Source: Apium graveolens (lineage: Eukaryota; Streptophyta; Magnoliopsida; Apiales; Apiaceae). From it: 64,000 nt of DNA. Under the pieces are notes generated by a model. That model had not been told where the DNA came from, did no database searches, and saw only the letters and a list, made by a program, of their open reading frames with translations. This document shows, piece after piece, positions 12,846 to 22,965 of this stretch. The stretch lies in the NCBI RefSeq assembly GCF_009905375.1, contig NC_133648.1, positions 307,040,565 to 307,104,564 of the forward strand, given 5' to 3'. The position numbers were made by a program, and so were the translations under genes. Position 1 is the stretch's first letter. Every line of letters starts with the position of its first letter.

Positions 12846-12850
12846 GAAAG

Positions 12851-13883
12851 TGGATTCAACAGAGGAACAATAGACAAAACACTGTTCTACCTCAACCATG
12901 GAAAGGACTTACTTCTCATCCAGATTTATGTTGATGATATCATTTTTGGGTCTACAAATGACAGACTTTGCAAGAAGTTTGCCAAACTGATGCAGTCAAG
13001 ATATCAGATGAGTATGATGGGGGAACTTAGCTATTTTCCGGGCCTTCAAGTCAAGCAGAATGAAGAAGGCACTTTTATTTGTCAAACTAAGTACACCAGA
13101 AACTTGCTAAAGAAATTCGGAATGCAAGATTGTTCAAGTGCATCCACTCCCATGGCCACTGCAACAAAACTGGATAAGGATACTGGTAAATCAGTAGATA
13201 TTACTGATTACAGAGGTATGATTGGCTTTCTACTCTATCTAACTGCTAGTAGACCTGATATCATATATGATACCTATCTTTGTGCAAGATTTCAAGCAGA
13301 TCCAAGAGAACCTCACTTAACAGCTGTGAAAAGAATCTTTAAGTATCTTAAAGGAACAGCTGATCTGGGATTGTGGTATCCTAGAGAATCAGATTTTAAA
13401 CTAATAGGTTACTCAGATGCAGATTTTGCATGTTGCAAAATTGACAGGAAAAGCACAAGTGGAAGCTGCCAATTTCTTGGAGGCAGATTGGTTTCTTGGT
13501 TCAGCAAGAAACAAAAGTCAATTTCCATATCAACTGCAGAAGCAGAGTATATTGCTGCAGGAAGCTGTTGTGCATAGATTCTTTGGATGAAGAATCAGTT
13601 ACTGGATTATGGGTTAACTTATTTCAAAATCCCTATTTACTATGATAATCAAAGTGCTATTTCTATGACAGGTAATCCAGTTCAACACTCTATGACAAAG
13701 CACATCAGCATCAGGTACCACTTCATAAGGGAACATGTGGATGAAGGTATAGTGGAATTACACTTTGTTCCAACGGATCAACAACTAGCAGATATCTTCA
13801 CAAAACCACTGTGTGAAGCCACTTTTACAAGATTGGTAAATGAACTTGGAATGGTTTCAGGTTCTTTTTCTAAATCTGTCTAG
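12851..13883 (+). pseudogene. SIRE pol, 3' part: reverse transcriptase catalytic region and RNase H
   Basis: After the solo LTR the RT continues. The catalytic YVDDIIFGS is at about 12929-12955, followed by GELSYFPGLQVKQ and the usual Copia thumb/connection. RNase H shows YSDADFACC, RKSTSGSCQFLGG, STAEAEYIAA and DNQSAI, then LADIFTKPL near the end. A TAG at 13575-13577 interrupts RNase H. The two pieces, 12990-13577 and 13587-13883, are in the same frame. It copies element RNA to cDNA, but this copy cannot make an intact enzyme. Confidence 0.9.
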
Positions 13884-15232
13884 TTTTGTTCTGTTTCATT
13901 AGACTTTATGATCAGTATTTACAGAATGTAATCTCTTTGTGTTTTCTGTGATTAATTGAAATATGCATTCAAGTACTGATTGTTGTCTGATATATGTTTC
14001 TAAACTCTGATAAGTGATATGTCTGTTTAAGTAACTATTCAATCCTATGAGGATAACTGTGTTAGATACTGACCTAGTAGTCTTCAATAAACAAATGATC
14101 CCATGTAAGAAGTAATTATTTCTGTGGAAATCTTATGACACAAGCAAATTCTGATAATTGAGCTTAGTTGAGTTTACTTTGTTTATCTTATTACTAAGTC
14201 ACAAATTAAAATAATGCTACTCATCTGTTAAGTTCTGATACTAGTAAATCTGTTGAATGTACTAAGTGCTGATAAACCTCAATTATCAAAAGAAAATAGC
14301 AAAAAGATCAAAGAATAAAATCAGGTACTCCTTTGAGATCTAGAGTAAACATGTGGAAGGGACAACCCAAGTGCATTGCTGGTATTAAGTAAATATGCAT
14401 TAGAAAAGCAAAATATTTTCTTGGTGACTTTTCACACTCTATGATTACTGGAGAAATACTCTGATAATAGCATAAATTCTGATAAGCAGTCGTGACTCAC
14501 TTACACTGAGAAGCCACTGTAAAATAGAATTTAAAAAGATGCATAAAATTAGCACAAAACAGTTGAGGTGGACTCAAGCATGAACTCATTCATCAGTAGG
14601 TTTCAGGATAATGACAGCTCTTTAGCAAAATTTTAGTTATGCCTTATTTTTAAGATGTACTGAAGTGAATCAGACTTTACTCCTTGTCTGGAATTTAGCT
14701 TAATGCACACACTAATCACTCCATCTGAATGATGAAAATTACTGTGGCGGTCTATGTTATTTTAGATAAACAGTCATTGTGTCATTTTGCACTAACTCTG
14801 AGGACAAGTTCTGGTTGCATATTCTGACAATTAAGTTCTGAAGAGTATAACTCAGAACTTGTATGAGGATTTACTCAGATAGGCATTCCTTTTTCGAGTT
14901 AAGAAATTATGTTCTGATGACTGTTAAGTTCTGATATAAGTCTAAGTTCTGATATTACAGTCTAATTCTTTACTTGACTTATTTGTGGATAATATTTGAT
15001 AACAGTCTCGGTTAAAACTAGAATATGTTGAAGTGGAAGATTAATGGTCACTATGGTTAGGGTTAATGGTATTCGTACTTGAACAGTCCACTTTTACTTG
15101 TTTCTTGTGCGCATTCAACCATGTTTTCTCCTTCCAATGAATGTTATTCTTTTTCCAAGTCTGGGGAGACGAGGTAGAATTAATTCTACTTGTCAGCATT
15201 AAATACTTTTACGTCTCCTGGTATTCTCTTGC
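13884..15232 (+). other. SIRE 3' spacer, non-coding, rich in AAGTTCTGATA-like motifs
   Basis: No ORF of note is present. The oligomer TAAG(T/A)(T/G)CTGAT(A) recurs, for example at 13971, 14229, 14264, 14924 and 14943, with close variants such as AATTCTGATAA elsewhere. The same motif appears in reverse orientation in the LTR. The spacer leads up to a TATA box at 15233. Confidence 0.7.
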
Positions 15233-15241
15233 CTATATAAG
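15233..15241 (+). promoter_or_regulatory. Candidate internal TATA box in the SIRE 3' region
   Basis: CTATATAAG lies 77-85 bp before the ATG of a small ORF and is followed by CT/A-rich leader-like sequence. Spacing fits transcription start near 15265 and a leader of about 50 nt. This is inferred from sequence only. Confidence 0.45.
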
Positions 15242-15317
15242 CAGCCACTTCACATCAGCCTTTCCATCAAATTCTTTCTCACAAACTTACCTTCATACTT
15301 TTTCTTTCAAAAACACA

Positions 15318-15548
15318 ATGGTCAGATACAACATGTTTTTGAACTACCAAAACTTCAATATGGAGCTAAGTTGTGCCCACTGGCAGCAGGAATGGCACGT
15401 CACGGCCATTCCTGAGGAGATATGGGACTCTGTCCCACAGAAAGTACTGACCCACCTCCTGTTCTTCTATATGGACTACCATCGCCATCTGGAGCGATTG
15501 GAGGAGGAAAGGCTGGAAGCTCTCCGTCAGCAAGAGCGAATCATCTGA
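15318..15548 (+). CDS. Small ORF (76 aa) in the SIRE 3' region, function unknown
   Basis: The ATG at 15318 follows a CAAAAACACA leader that resembles a plant start context. The product is about 76 residues. It has an aromatic- and tryptophan-rich N-terminal half (CAHWQQEWHV, IPEEIWDSVP) and ends in a charged, probably helical stretch, RHLERLEEERLEALRQQER. No signal peptide or membrane segment is evident. The frame is open upstream to 15141, but the first 59 residues there fall in leader-like and TATA sequence, so the downstream ATG is preferred. I do not recognise a domain. It lies between RNase H and the large 3' ORF, a place where SIRE-type elements carry extra ORFs. It may be element-encoded or a captured fragment; expression is unproven. 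Confidence 0.5.
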   Translation: MVRYNMFLNYQNFNMELSCAHWQQEWHVTAIPEEIWDSVPQKVLTHLLFFYMDYHRHLERLEEERLEALRQQERII

Positions 15549-16304
15549 CTCGCCATTTTGTTTGTCGAGAGTAGGAAGAAGAAATGATTTAATCACGTCT
15601 TCTTCCTGTTTTTCTTCATCATTAGCTTTGTCAGGCTTCTTAGCTAGGACTAAAGTTGTTGATGTTAGGTTTAGTGGCTTAGGGTAATATTGTATAAGTA
15701 CTGATGTAATTTCAATTTCATGAATGTATTCTCTTGATATATTAATGAAATTTATTTTTGTTTCAAGATTTTGTCTCTAAGTTATCTTGTAATGCATTGA
15801 TAAATCCTGATAATTATTCATATTCTGAAGACCATATAAATTCTGTTTTAATTTAAGTTCTGATTTTCCTTTATCAGTACTTACTCATATAATTTATCTT
15901 GGTCACTTTAACTTGATTTCTTTTCAGAATATTAATGTTGCAGTGAAAATTAATTAAATCAGTGGGAACGGTTTCGATTTTGAATTAAAACTGTTTCACC
16001 TTGATTAATGGAATATCTAGGTAAGTGGAACGGTTTTCCCTTGAAAACAGGCAAGTGGGTAAGTAATGATTACTGTTTTCTCGAGCCCAGTAACTATCCG
16101 TTATTACTGCATGTCTGACAGGTGTCCCAACGGTTACTTTTTGTGTATAAGTAACATAGAGAAAAGATTGTCAAATCTTTTATTTACTTTTCTCTTTTAT
16201 CTCTCTCTCTCTTTACTTTCATCCTTTCTTATCTACTGACAATTTTTCATACAGACATTTTATCAAACACAATACATGCAACAGTATTTATCTCAATTTT
16301 TCAC
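15549..16304 (+). other. SIRE spacer with a possible second promoter
   Basis: It holds a TATA-like TGTATAAGTA at about 16143-16152, followed by a CT-rich pyrimidine tract (about 16190-16235) and the ATG of the large ORF at 16305. AAGTTCTGAT motifs occur at about 15852 and, inverted, at about 15872. No ORF is present. Confidence 0.4.
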
Positions 16305-18998
16305 ATGGCACCTAAGGATTTAATCATTGATGGAGCTAAGTTTGTTCCAAACAACTATGCTGCAATTCTTGATCATGCTGAAGCTCCATCTGAATTGCAT
16401 TTTGTGCAAGATCTTCTTGCACACAGTGAGATTGGGTATGCATTAACCCAGCCTTCAGTCTTTTCGAGCCAACAAGTTCTGACGTTTTGGCGGACTGGGC
16501 ACTTTGATGATGGTGGTAAACATGGCACTCCCAGTATTGTTTTCGAAGTGGGTGATTCATCTTATGCAGTTACTCCTGGTACAATACGCAGGGCTCTACA
16601 TCTCCCAGAAGAGTGTACTTTTTCAATTCCAGAGGAATCAGCTCTTCAGGAGTTAATGGCTAATTTGGGATATGAAAAGAGTTTGGCAAAACTTGGGCAG
16701 TTGAAACGGGCTCATATCAGAAGAGAATGGAGCTTTTTCTTCGACTGCATCACCAAAGCTTTTGGGAACAAATATTCGAATTTTGATGTTATCCCAATTC
16801 TGAGTCAGCACATCGGGTATGCTATTATCCATCAAACTCATTTTGATTTTGCAACTGGTATAATTGGTTTTATTGGGGATAGGATGACAGAGGATAAGAA
16901 TGTTGTCTATTTTGCTAGATTCTGTCAACTTATTTATACTTTTTGTACTGATGAACCTCAATTAGTCAGTTCCTCAACCCCACCTTTTAAAGTTGCAAAA
17001 CGCTACTTTAATGACCTGGTAAATGCTGACACTAAGAAATCAGTGGTTAGACCATTACAGATTCCTCAGTCTGTAAAACAGATCCTAGTAAATGTTGATC
17101 CTGATACTTATAGATCTGTTTACTCTGATGTCCAACCAACAACAAACACCCAAAAACCATCATCCTCAGCACCTACCACTCATTCTACTCAACCTACCCT
17201 CAGGACATATCTCAAATCCTATCTCTCCACTTCACAGACTGTTCAACCCTCATCCTCAGCACCTACTGTGAAGCCTTCATCCTCCAAGCCAAAGAGGACA
17301 AAGACTATTCCTCAAACACCTCAAAAGAGAAGAAGGATTGCCTTGAGAGATGAATCTGATACTGAGGAACAGGTTCCTTCTTCAGAACCTGTTGTTAGTG
17401 AAGCTGAGAAAGAAACTTCTCAGAAGGATTCTGGAATTGGGGGATCTAGGCTTCTCAAAAGGCTTAGAAGAATGACAGTTCCTAACACTCTCAAGGAATC
17501 CAAATCAACAACGAGATACAAGAAACAGAGGGCAAAAAGGCCAGTTTCAGATGATGAAGAGGAAGCAGCTAAGAAAGGGGATCAGGAATCTCTGATCTCA
17601 CAAGACAAGGAATTTGCTCCAGTCACATCTTCTCCATCAACTCTATCTAAGGAAGCTGTTTCTGAAAAGGCTAACACACCTTTTGTGTCTCCTGTTCATC
17701 CAGGCACAAATGTTGATATTGATGTTCAAAACTTGGTTGTGCCTGAAGTAATTCTCTTAGAAGCTCCAACAGCAACTAATCCTTCAACAATACCTGTTAC
17801 TGATGTTGTTCAAACTCCAGAGTTATCTATAACACCTTATCTGCATCAAGATGCTGATGATCAGACTTTAGGTGAGAATCAGGATATGGCTGATGATCAG
17901 AACTTAGAACCAGATCAGCAATTAGAGGATGATGAAGCCTCCATTGCTACTCACACTGTTGTCTTATCAGAAGATACTGATTTTTTAAGTTCTGATGCTG
18001 CAAATGATGGAGATACTGGTGATGCTGCTCCAACTGCAGATGCTGATGCAGCAGGTCCTTCAGGACATGCTCCTCAACAGACTATTCTAAAGTCTGAACT
18101 GGTTAAGAAGTTTGTTACCAGAGAAGCACCAGTACCTTGGAGTGAAACTCCTGCAGGACAGGAGTGGACTAAGGAATGGAACTCAGTTTCATGTGTTCCA
18201 ACTGAAAAGCATCTTGCTGAGCACTTGACTAAAGCTGATGAAATGTTAAATTCTGATGATTTCAAAACCCAGCTTAGAGTCACTGCATTGAGTACTAAAC
18301 ATCTACAAGGTCTTCACTCAACTACTCATGCAGAGCTACACAAGATTCAGGAAGAATTTATCAAACAGGAACAAGTTTGGAAAATTGATAAGAAAAAGTT
18401 CTTCCAACCTACCTTTGACAGGACTGCTTATATTGAGAAGACTCAAGATCATCAACAAGCTCAGATTGATGATATTCTGAAAAATCAAGCTTCTCAGCAA
18501 TCACAACTGACTGAAATTCAATCCTCAGTGGAATTGCTTATCTCTCTTCTACTACCTGCTGATGCCAAAAAGGGGGAGAAAGTAATTAAGTCCAAATGCA
18601 AGACTGACAAGACACTGACAGGAAAGGATGATGAAAAAGATGATCAAGGAAACCCTGGAATGGGTAGAGGTCATAGTCAAGGTAGAAGATTAACATCAAG
18701 AAAAGCTGAAATCACAAGTCACAGGACAAGTTCTGATACTGGGAAAAGATTAAGTTCTGCTGCTGGTAAAAGGATAAGTTCTAATGAACTTTTAGATCTT
18801 GATGAGGAAATTTCAAGACAGTTATTTCTTCAGGAAAATCCAGGAATGGACTTGGAAAGTTTAATGGAAGAAGAAGCCAGGCTTAAATCAGAGAAAGTCA
18901 CATCTAAATCTGAAGCTTCTGGTAAAAAGCCACTTCCAAAATTCAAAGGCATTGTGATCAAACTGAAGCAACATTGGCTAGATCACAACCGCAGATAG
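16305..18998 (+). CDS. Large SIRE 3' ORF (897 aa), not gag-pol, function unknown
   Basis: This sits in the position where SIRE elements carry an 'envelope-like' ORF. The N-terminal ~250 residues look globular, with FWRTGHFDDGG, HLPEECTFSIPEE and RREWSFFFDCITKAFGNKYS. That region resembles hypothetical plant proteins often found beside such elements. Residues ~270-400 are Ser/Pro/Thr- and Lys-rich with nuclear-localisation-like basic runs (PKRTKTI, KRRRIAL). An acidic Asp/Glu-rich stretch follows. Near residues 680-750 is a Gln-rich segment likely to form coiled coil. I see no signal peptide, transmembrane helix or furin-like site, so an envelope role is not supported. A frame change near 18970-18990 separates it from continued coding to 20011. 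The N-terminal resemblance is from memory and is weak. Confidence 0.65.
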   Translation: MAPKDLIIDGAKFVPNNYAAILDHAEAPSELHFVQDLLAHSEIGYALTQPSVFSSQQVLTFWRTGHFDDGGKHGTPSIVFEVGDSSYAVTPGTIRRALHLPEECTFSIPEESALQELMANLGYEKSLAKLGQLKRAHIRREWSFFFDCITKAFGNKYSNFDVIPILSQHIGYAIIHQTHFDFATGIIGFIGDRMTEDKNVVYFARFCQLIYTFCTDEPQLVSSSTPPFKVAKRYFNDLVNADTKKSVVRPLQIPQSVKQILVNVDPDTYRSVYSDVQPTTNTQKPSSSAPTTHSTQPTLRTYLKSYLSTSQTVQPSSSAPTVKPSSSKPKRTKTIPQTPQKRRRIALRDESDTEEQVPSSEPVVSEAEKETSQKDSGIGGSRLLKRLRRMTVPNTLKESKSTTRYKKQRAKRPVSDDEEEAAKKGDQESLISQDKEFAPVTSSPSTLSKEAVSEKANTPFVSPVHPGTNVDIDVQNLVVPEVILLEAPTATNPSTIPVTDVVQTPELSITPYLHQDADDQTLGENQDMADDQNLEPDQQLEDDEASIATHTVVLSEDTDFLSSDAANDGDTGDAAPTADADAAGPSGHAPQQTILKSELVKKFVTREAPVPWSETPAGQEWTKEWNSVSCVPTEKHLAEHLTKADEMLNSDDFKTQLRVTALSTKHLQGLHSTTHAELHKIQEEFIKQEQVWKIDKKKFFQPTFDRTAYIEKTQDHQQAQIDDILKNQASQQSQLTEIQSSVELLISLLLPADAKKGEKVIKSKCKTDKTLTGKDDEKDDQGNPGMGRGHSQGRRLTSRKAEITSHRTSSDTGKRLSSAAGKRISSNELLDLDEEISRQLFLQENPGMDLESLMEEEARLKSEKVTSKSEASGKKPLPKFKGIVIKLKQHWLDHNRR

Positions 18999-20011
18999 AT
19001 CCAAGATCCAAGGGCAAAGAAAAGGTTGGTGAACTTATCAAGGTTTATGTGCCTTCTGAGGATGAAGAAATTACTGATGAAAAGGATAATCTTGCTCTGA
19101 CTTCAAGAAAAGTTCTTAAAACAACCTCTGACATGGCTCAAGTTGTTCAGAGTCAAGAAATTGTAAGTTCTGATATTCAGAAGAAGCAAGTAACCTCTGA
19201 CATAGCTCAAGTTAACTTGATATCGGAAGATAGACCAAAGACACTCCTACCAGGATTCACTAAAGCAAAACAAACTCAACCTTTGAAGACTACTGCAAGT
19301 GGTTTTGAAGCAAGAGTAGTTACTGGAAAGGAAGCAAGAGATAAAACTGGATTGGGAAGTGCTGATGAAAGAAGAATACATAACACTACCAATGATCCAA
19401 CTTCCTTGAGTGAACCAGGTATTGGAGCAACTCCTGAGAGATTGAATCAACTGGAATCTGTACAGATCGTTTACCATACCTACTTGAAAGAATACATCTT
19501 GTTGTAATTCATGACAGATGGTAGGGTTTATCATATAAGACAAAATGCCATTCCATTGAAGTATTTTGAAGAATTGGAGCATGTACTATTCTTACTTCAA
19601 GTGGATGACAGAATAACAGGAACTGCTGTAAACTATTTGAAAGAACAGATTCAGAGACAGAAAAGGCTTTATTCTGTTAAGTCTGACAACACATACGTTC
19701 CAAAGTACAGAGATCACAATGGTGATATAGTTGAAATGAAGCCCAACACTGCTAAGATTATTACTACCTTTCTGGGGTACAGGGCTGTTGAATTCAATCT
19801 TGAGTCTGATAAAGCTTATTTGATCAGACTGGATCAGGATATAAGAAAAGCAAAGATCAATGATCTCAGAGCTGCAATCTTTCAAATTGGTGAAGATACT
19901 GCAGAGCTTAAAGATGCCAAAAGGAGAATGATTGATGAACTCAGATATGTTGAGAAATGTTTGTTGAAGAACTATCTCAGAACAACTCCTGACATCAGAG
20001 AGATCAGATGA
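18974..20011 (+). pseudogene. C-terminal continuation of the large SIRE ORF, with stop
   Basis: The frame at 18974-19507 and 19511-20011 is the same and continues the charged, Ser/Lys-rich composition of the upstream 897-aa ORF. One TAA at 19505-19507 interrupts it. The last part is more globular, with FEELEHVLFLLQVDDR, RDHNGDIVEMKP and AKRRMIDELRYVEKCLL, and ends about 200 bp before the polypurine tract. Together with the upstream ORF this implies an ancestral protein of roughly 1,200 residues, unusually large for a retrotransposon accessory ORF. Function is not recognised. Confidence 0.6.
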
Positions 20012-20205
20012 TGAAGCCAAGTCGAAGATCTACAACTGCTTAAATTCTAATATTTGTACAGACTGAAGTTGTTATCAGAAGTTGAATATTGGTAAAGCTT
20101 TAAGGACTATAAGTTGTAGTTATCTAGTCTAATTCTCATGCATTTGTACTTAATATTTTTGACATCATCAAATATATGTTAAACTTGTATATTATGCTAA
20201 TTTAC

Positions 20206-20219
20206 AAGTTGGGGGAGAT
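20206..20219 (+). promoter_or_regulatory. Polypurine tract of the SIRE element
   Basis: AAGTTGGGGGAGAT directly abuts the 3' LTR, as required for plus-strand priming. The GGGGGAGAT core is typical of SIRE-type elements. Confidence 0.9.
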
Positions 20220-20830
20220 TGTTAGATATATTTGATAATGTCATGGCTAATATAATTTATGTTTAGATTTCATATCTTACTTAACAGGACAAATCAGTAC
20301 TTAACCGTTGATCAGTACTTATACTGGATGTCAGGACTTAAGGATATCAGTACTTATATTATCAGGAGATAATCATCAGAAGTTAGATATCAGAACTTAA
20401 GTGTTGAAGGACGATCAGATAAGGACAGTAGCTGATTAAAGGAAAGAAGATCAAGATAAACATAAGAAGAGATATGCATGAAGAAGGAGTTCTGTGAAGA
20501 ATGGAATACTTGGAAGAAAAGATATCTGATTGATATATTTTAGGAAGCAGAATTATATTCCATATCAATTAGTGATTATCTTGTAACTGTGTAGTATATA
20601 AACACAGACATAGGGTTTACACTACAAGTGTTATCATATTCGAGAAGAGTATTCATTGTAACCCTAGCAGCTCTCGTGATATTTGTTCATCACTGAGAGG
20701 TAACAGTTCCATACTGTAACAGAGTTTATTGTTTCAATAAAGTTTGTTTTCTGTTACTTAAGATATTAAAGTTCGATTTGATTGTATTATACACTGTATT
20801 CACCCCCTCTACAGTGTGTGTGACCTAACA
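20220..20830 (+). repeat. 3' LTR of the SIRE element
   Basis: This 611-bp copy of 5897-6507 differs at about 13 positions counted by eye. It is followed by the TSD GAATA (20831-20835). Confidence 0.95.
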
Positions 20831-20877
20831 GAATAATTTTCTACAAATATTAATTTGATATTTTTAATCTTGGGCCC
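20831..20877 (+). mobile_element. Helitron remnant resuming after the SIRE insertion
   Basis: After the TSD the sequence continues with TTTTTAATCTTGGGCCCGTG and TTTAGC. This matches 22906-22950, just before the Helitron 3' terminus, but the last ~15 bases of the terminus are missing and a different sequence starts at 20878. Confidence 0.6.
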
Positions 20878-22022
20878 GTGTTTAGCGTAGCTGTATGAAC
20901 AGTTACATGATAACTCAAAACAATAACAACATTAGAACATGACAGGTTAATAATACTACGTCTACACAAGGAATCCAGAAGAAGAATGATCAGACACATA
21001 CAAGAATCTAAACACAATATTACAAGTGCAAGTCTATTTGAAGTCATAGAAAGAAGATCATTCAGTGATCAGGCCTCTATGAAGAATAAACAATCAGAGG
21101 ACTTGTGGTTTTAATACAGTTGAAGATTCAATCATAGAAATTAAGTGATTCCAGTAGAAAACAATCTATAGAACTCAAGTCAGAATTCATTAACAAGGAA
21201 CAATCAGAAAGAATAAGGATATTCAATTCAGGGCTAGTCGTTTGTGAACCAGACCAGTGCACTAAGCGTCAGCATTCCAGGATTGATCATTCAAGTCTAC
21301 AAAAGAAGTGTTAAGTGATTTCAAGATCAAGTTCAAAAGGGATTCAAGTCAACATTCTAGGAGTTGTTGGTCAAACAAATAGCATGTATAAAGATTTGGC
21401 TAAGTAAAGAGCACTCTAGGAGTAGAAATTGACTTATGGAATTCAAGAAAATCTACTAGTCGATTCTAAGGAGTTAGTAGTCGAATGGAGTGCATTGTAG
21501 AAAATATTCTAAGGCAAGAACAAGCCAAAATCGACTTCTAGATTCTAATAGTCGATTTTGAGCTTTAGAAATCGACTAGTGTGAAGCTGCTTGAAGAATC
21601 TAAGTCAAAAACACTGTTAAGGATACAATTTGACTTCTAGTATTTTAATTCAAGGAGAAATTGACTTCTAGATTCTACTAGTCGATTTTGAGCTTTAGAA
21701 AATTGACTAGTAGGTACTTGTGTTTAATTCCAAGGCAAGTCTCACTCTCTAGGATTGAATTCGACTTCTACACAAGGTTATATCGACTACTGCAATCGAC
21801 TACTAGGGACTTGGGTTATTTTGAAGTGCAGCAAATTAGAATGCTTGAACCAGAAGAAGCCACGGATTCATTTTGGTTTTAAGTCTACAATAAAACAGAA
21901 ATCTCAGCATTCATTAAAGTTAGATTTTCTTCACCAGCAAACTGAGAAGCTTTTATGGAGAGCATTACGGAGCATTCAAGTTCATATTAATTGCTTTGTA
22001 ACTGTACTGTTATGCTGTACTT
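20878..22022. mobile_element. LTR-related segment with CGACTAGTCG-type repeats
   Basis: It starts GTAGCTGTATGAACAGTTAC, exactly as at 32146 in the large LTR there, and shares TTTGTGAACCAGACCAGTGC (21240) with 32757. From about 21440 to 21800 a repeat of about 129 bp carries TAGTCGATTTTGAGCTTTAG and near-palindromic CGACTAGTCG words. The end (TTTGTAACTGTACTGTTATG) is a rough inverted match of the start. No coding. It is probably a truncated LTR of the family at 32144-35743, but a non-autonomous DNA element is possible. Confidence 0.5.
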
Positions 22023-22027
22023 TTATG

Positions 22028-22965
22028 ATGTTTAAAATATTTTTTTAAATGATTTGTAAATTATATTAAAAATTTATTAAGTTACGTAAAATTAGGTAAA
22101 ATAACTTATATTTATTTTTAATTTTAGAAAAACTACAAACTACTAAGTAAACTATTAACACAAATTGACTTATATATTCTCTGTAAACTTTATTTATTTA
22201 GAAATTATATTAAAAATTTATTAAGTTACGTTAAATTAAGTAAAATAACATATATATTTACTTTTATTTTGAAAAACTACTAACTACAAAATAAACTATT
22301 AACACGAATTGAATTCTATTCTCAGTAAACTTTATTTATAATAGTATTATTTAAAAATAATTAAGTAATAGCAAATAACTTTAATAACATTTATTAACTT
22401 TTAAACTGAAAATTATTAATTTAACGATTGTATTTGTTACTTTCCATCACAACGTTTATTTATTTTAAATTAAAAAAAATATTTTAACAGTAACAAATTA
22501 TGGGTTGTATTTAGATTATATTAAGTAATATTAAATTAAGTTTAATAACATCTATTTACTTTTAATTTTTAAATTAATTTTTATCGATAATTAAGTAATA
22601 TTAAATAAACTATATTGAAAAGGTTAATTATAAGATAATTATCAAATTATATTATTTAATATTAAATTATGTAAAGAACATATATTTGGTTCATAAAATA
22701 GAGATACAATTCGTTTAACAAAAATAAAACTAATATGTTAGATATCTTTATCAAGTAAAACTATGCAAAGCTAGAATTATAGTGGAAAATTTCATAACTG
22801 ATTTGATTCTTTTTAACCACATAACTATTTTTTCAAGTATTAATTTAATATTGATATGAATATATTAATTTTAATTCGTGTTTCGCACGGATAATGAATA
22901 ATTCTCTACAAATATAATTTGATATTTTTAATCTTGGGCCCGTGTTTAGCACCGGTTATCAACTA
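22028..22965 (+). mobile_element. Second Helitron copy, 5'-truncated, with 3' terminus
   Basis: The AT-rich body closely matches 5150-5896. It ends GGGCCCGTGTTTAGCACCGG then TTATCAACTA; the GTG...CAC stem-loop close to the end is the expected Helitron terminator. It abuts the next Helitron without a gap. Confidence 0.65.

Larger units (their letters stand above)
5897..20830 (+). mobile_element. SIRE/Maximus-type Copia LTR retrotransposon, full length but defective
   Basis: Two 611-bp LTRs (TGTTAG...CTAACA) flank the element, with the TSD GAATA at 5892-5896 and 20831-20835. The order is LTR, Met-tRNA primer-binding site, gag with CCHC knuckles, protease, integrase, reverse transcriptase, RNase H, a long 3' region with extra ORFs, polypurine tract, LTR. 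Copia pol order plus long gag and extra 3' ORFs fit the SIRE/Maximus lineage. About 13 LTR mismatches were counted by eye (about 2%), so insertion is fairly recent in geological terms. Stops, frameshifts and a nested solo LTR make it non-autonomous. It is inserted in a Helitron. Confidence 0.95.

Noticed and set aside
16305..18998. Envelope protein
   Set aside because: No signal peptide, transmembrane segment or cleavage motif; composition is charged and Ser/Pro-rich.
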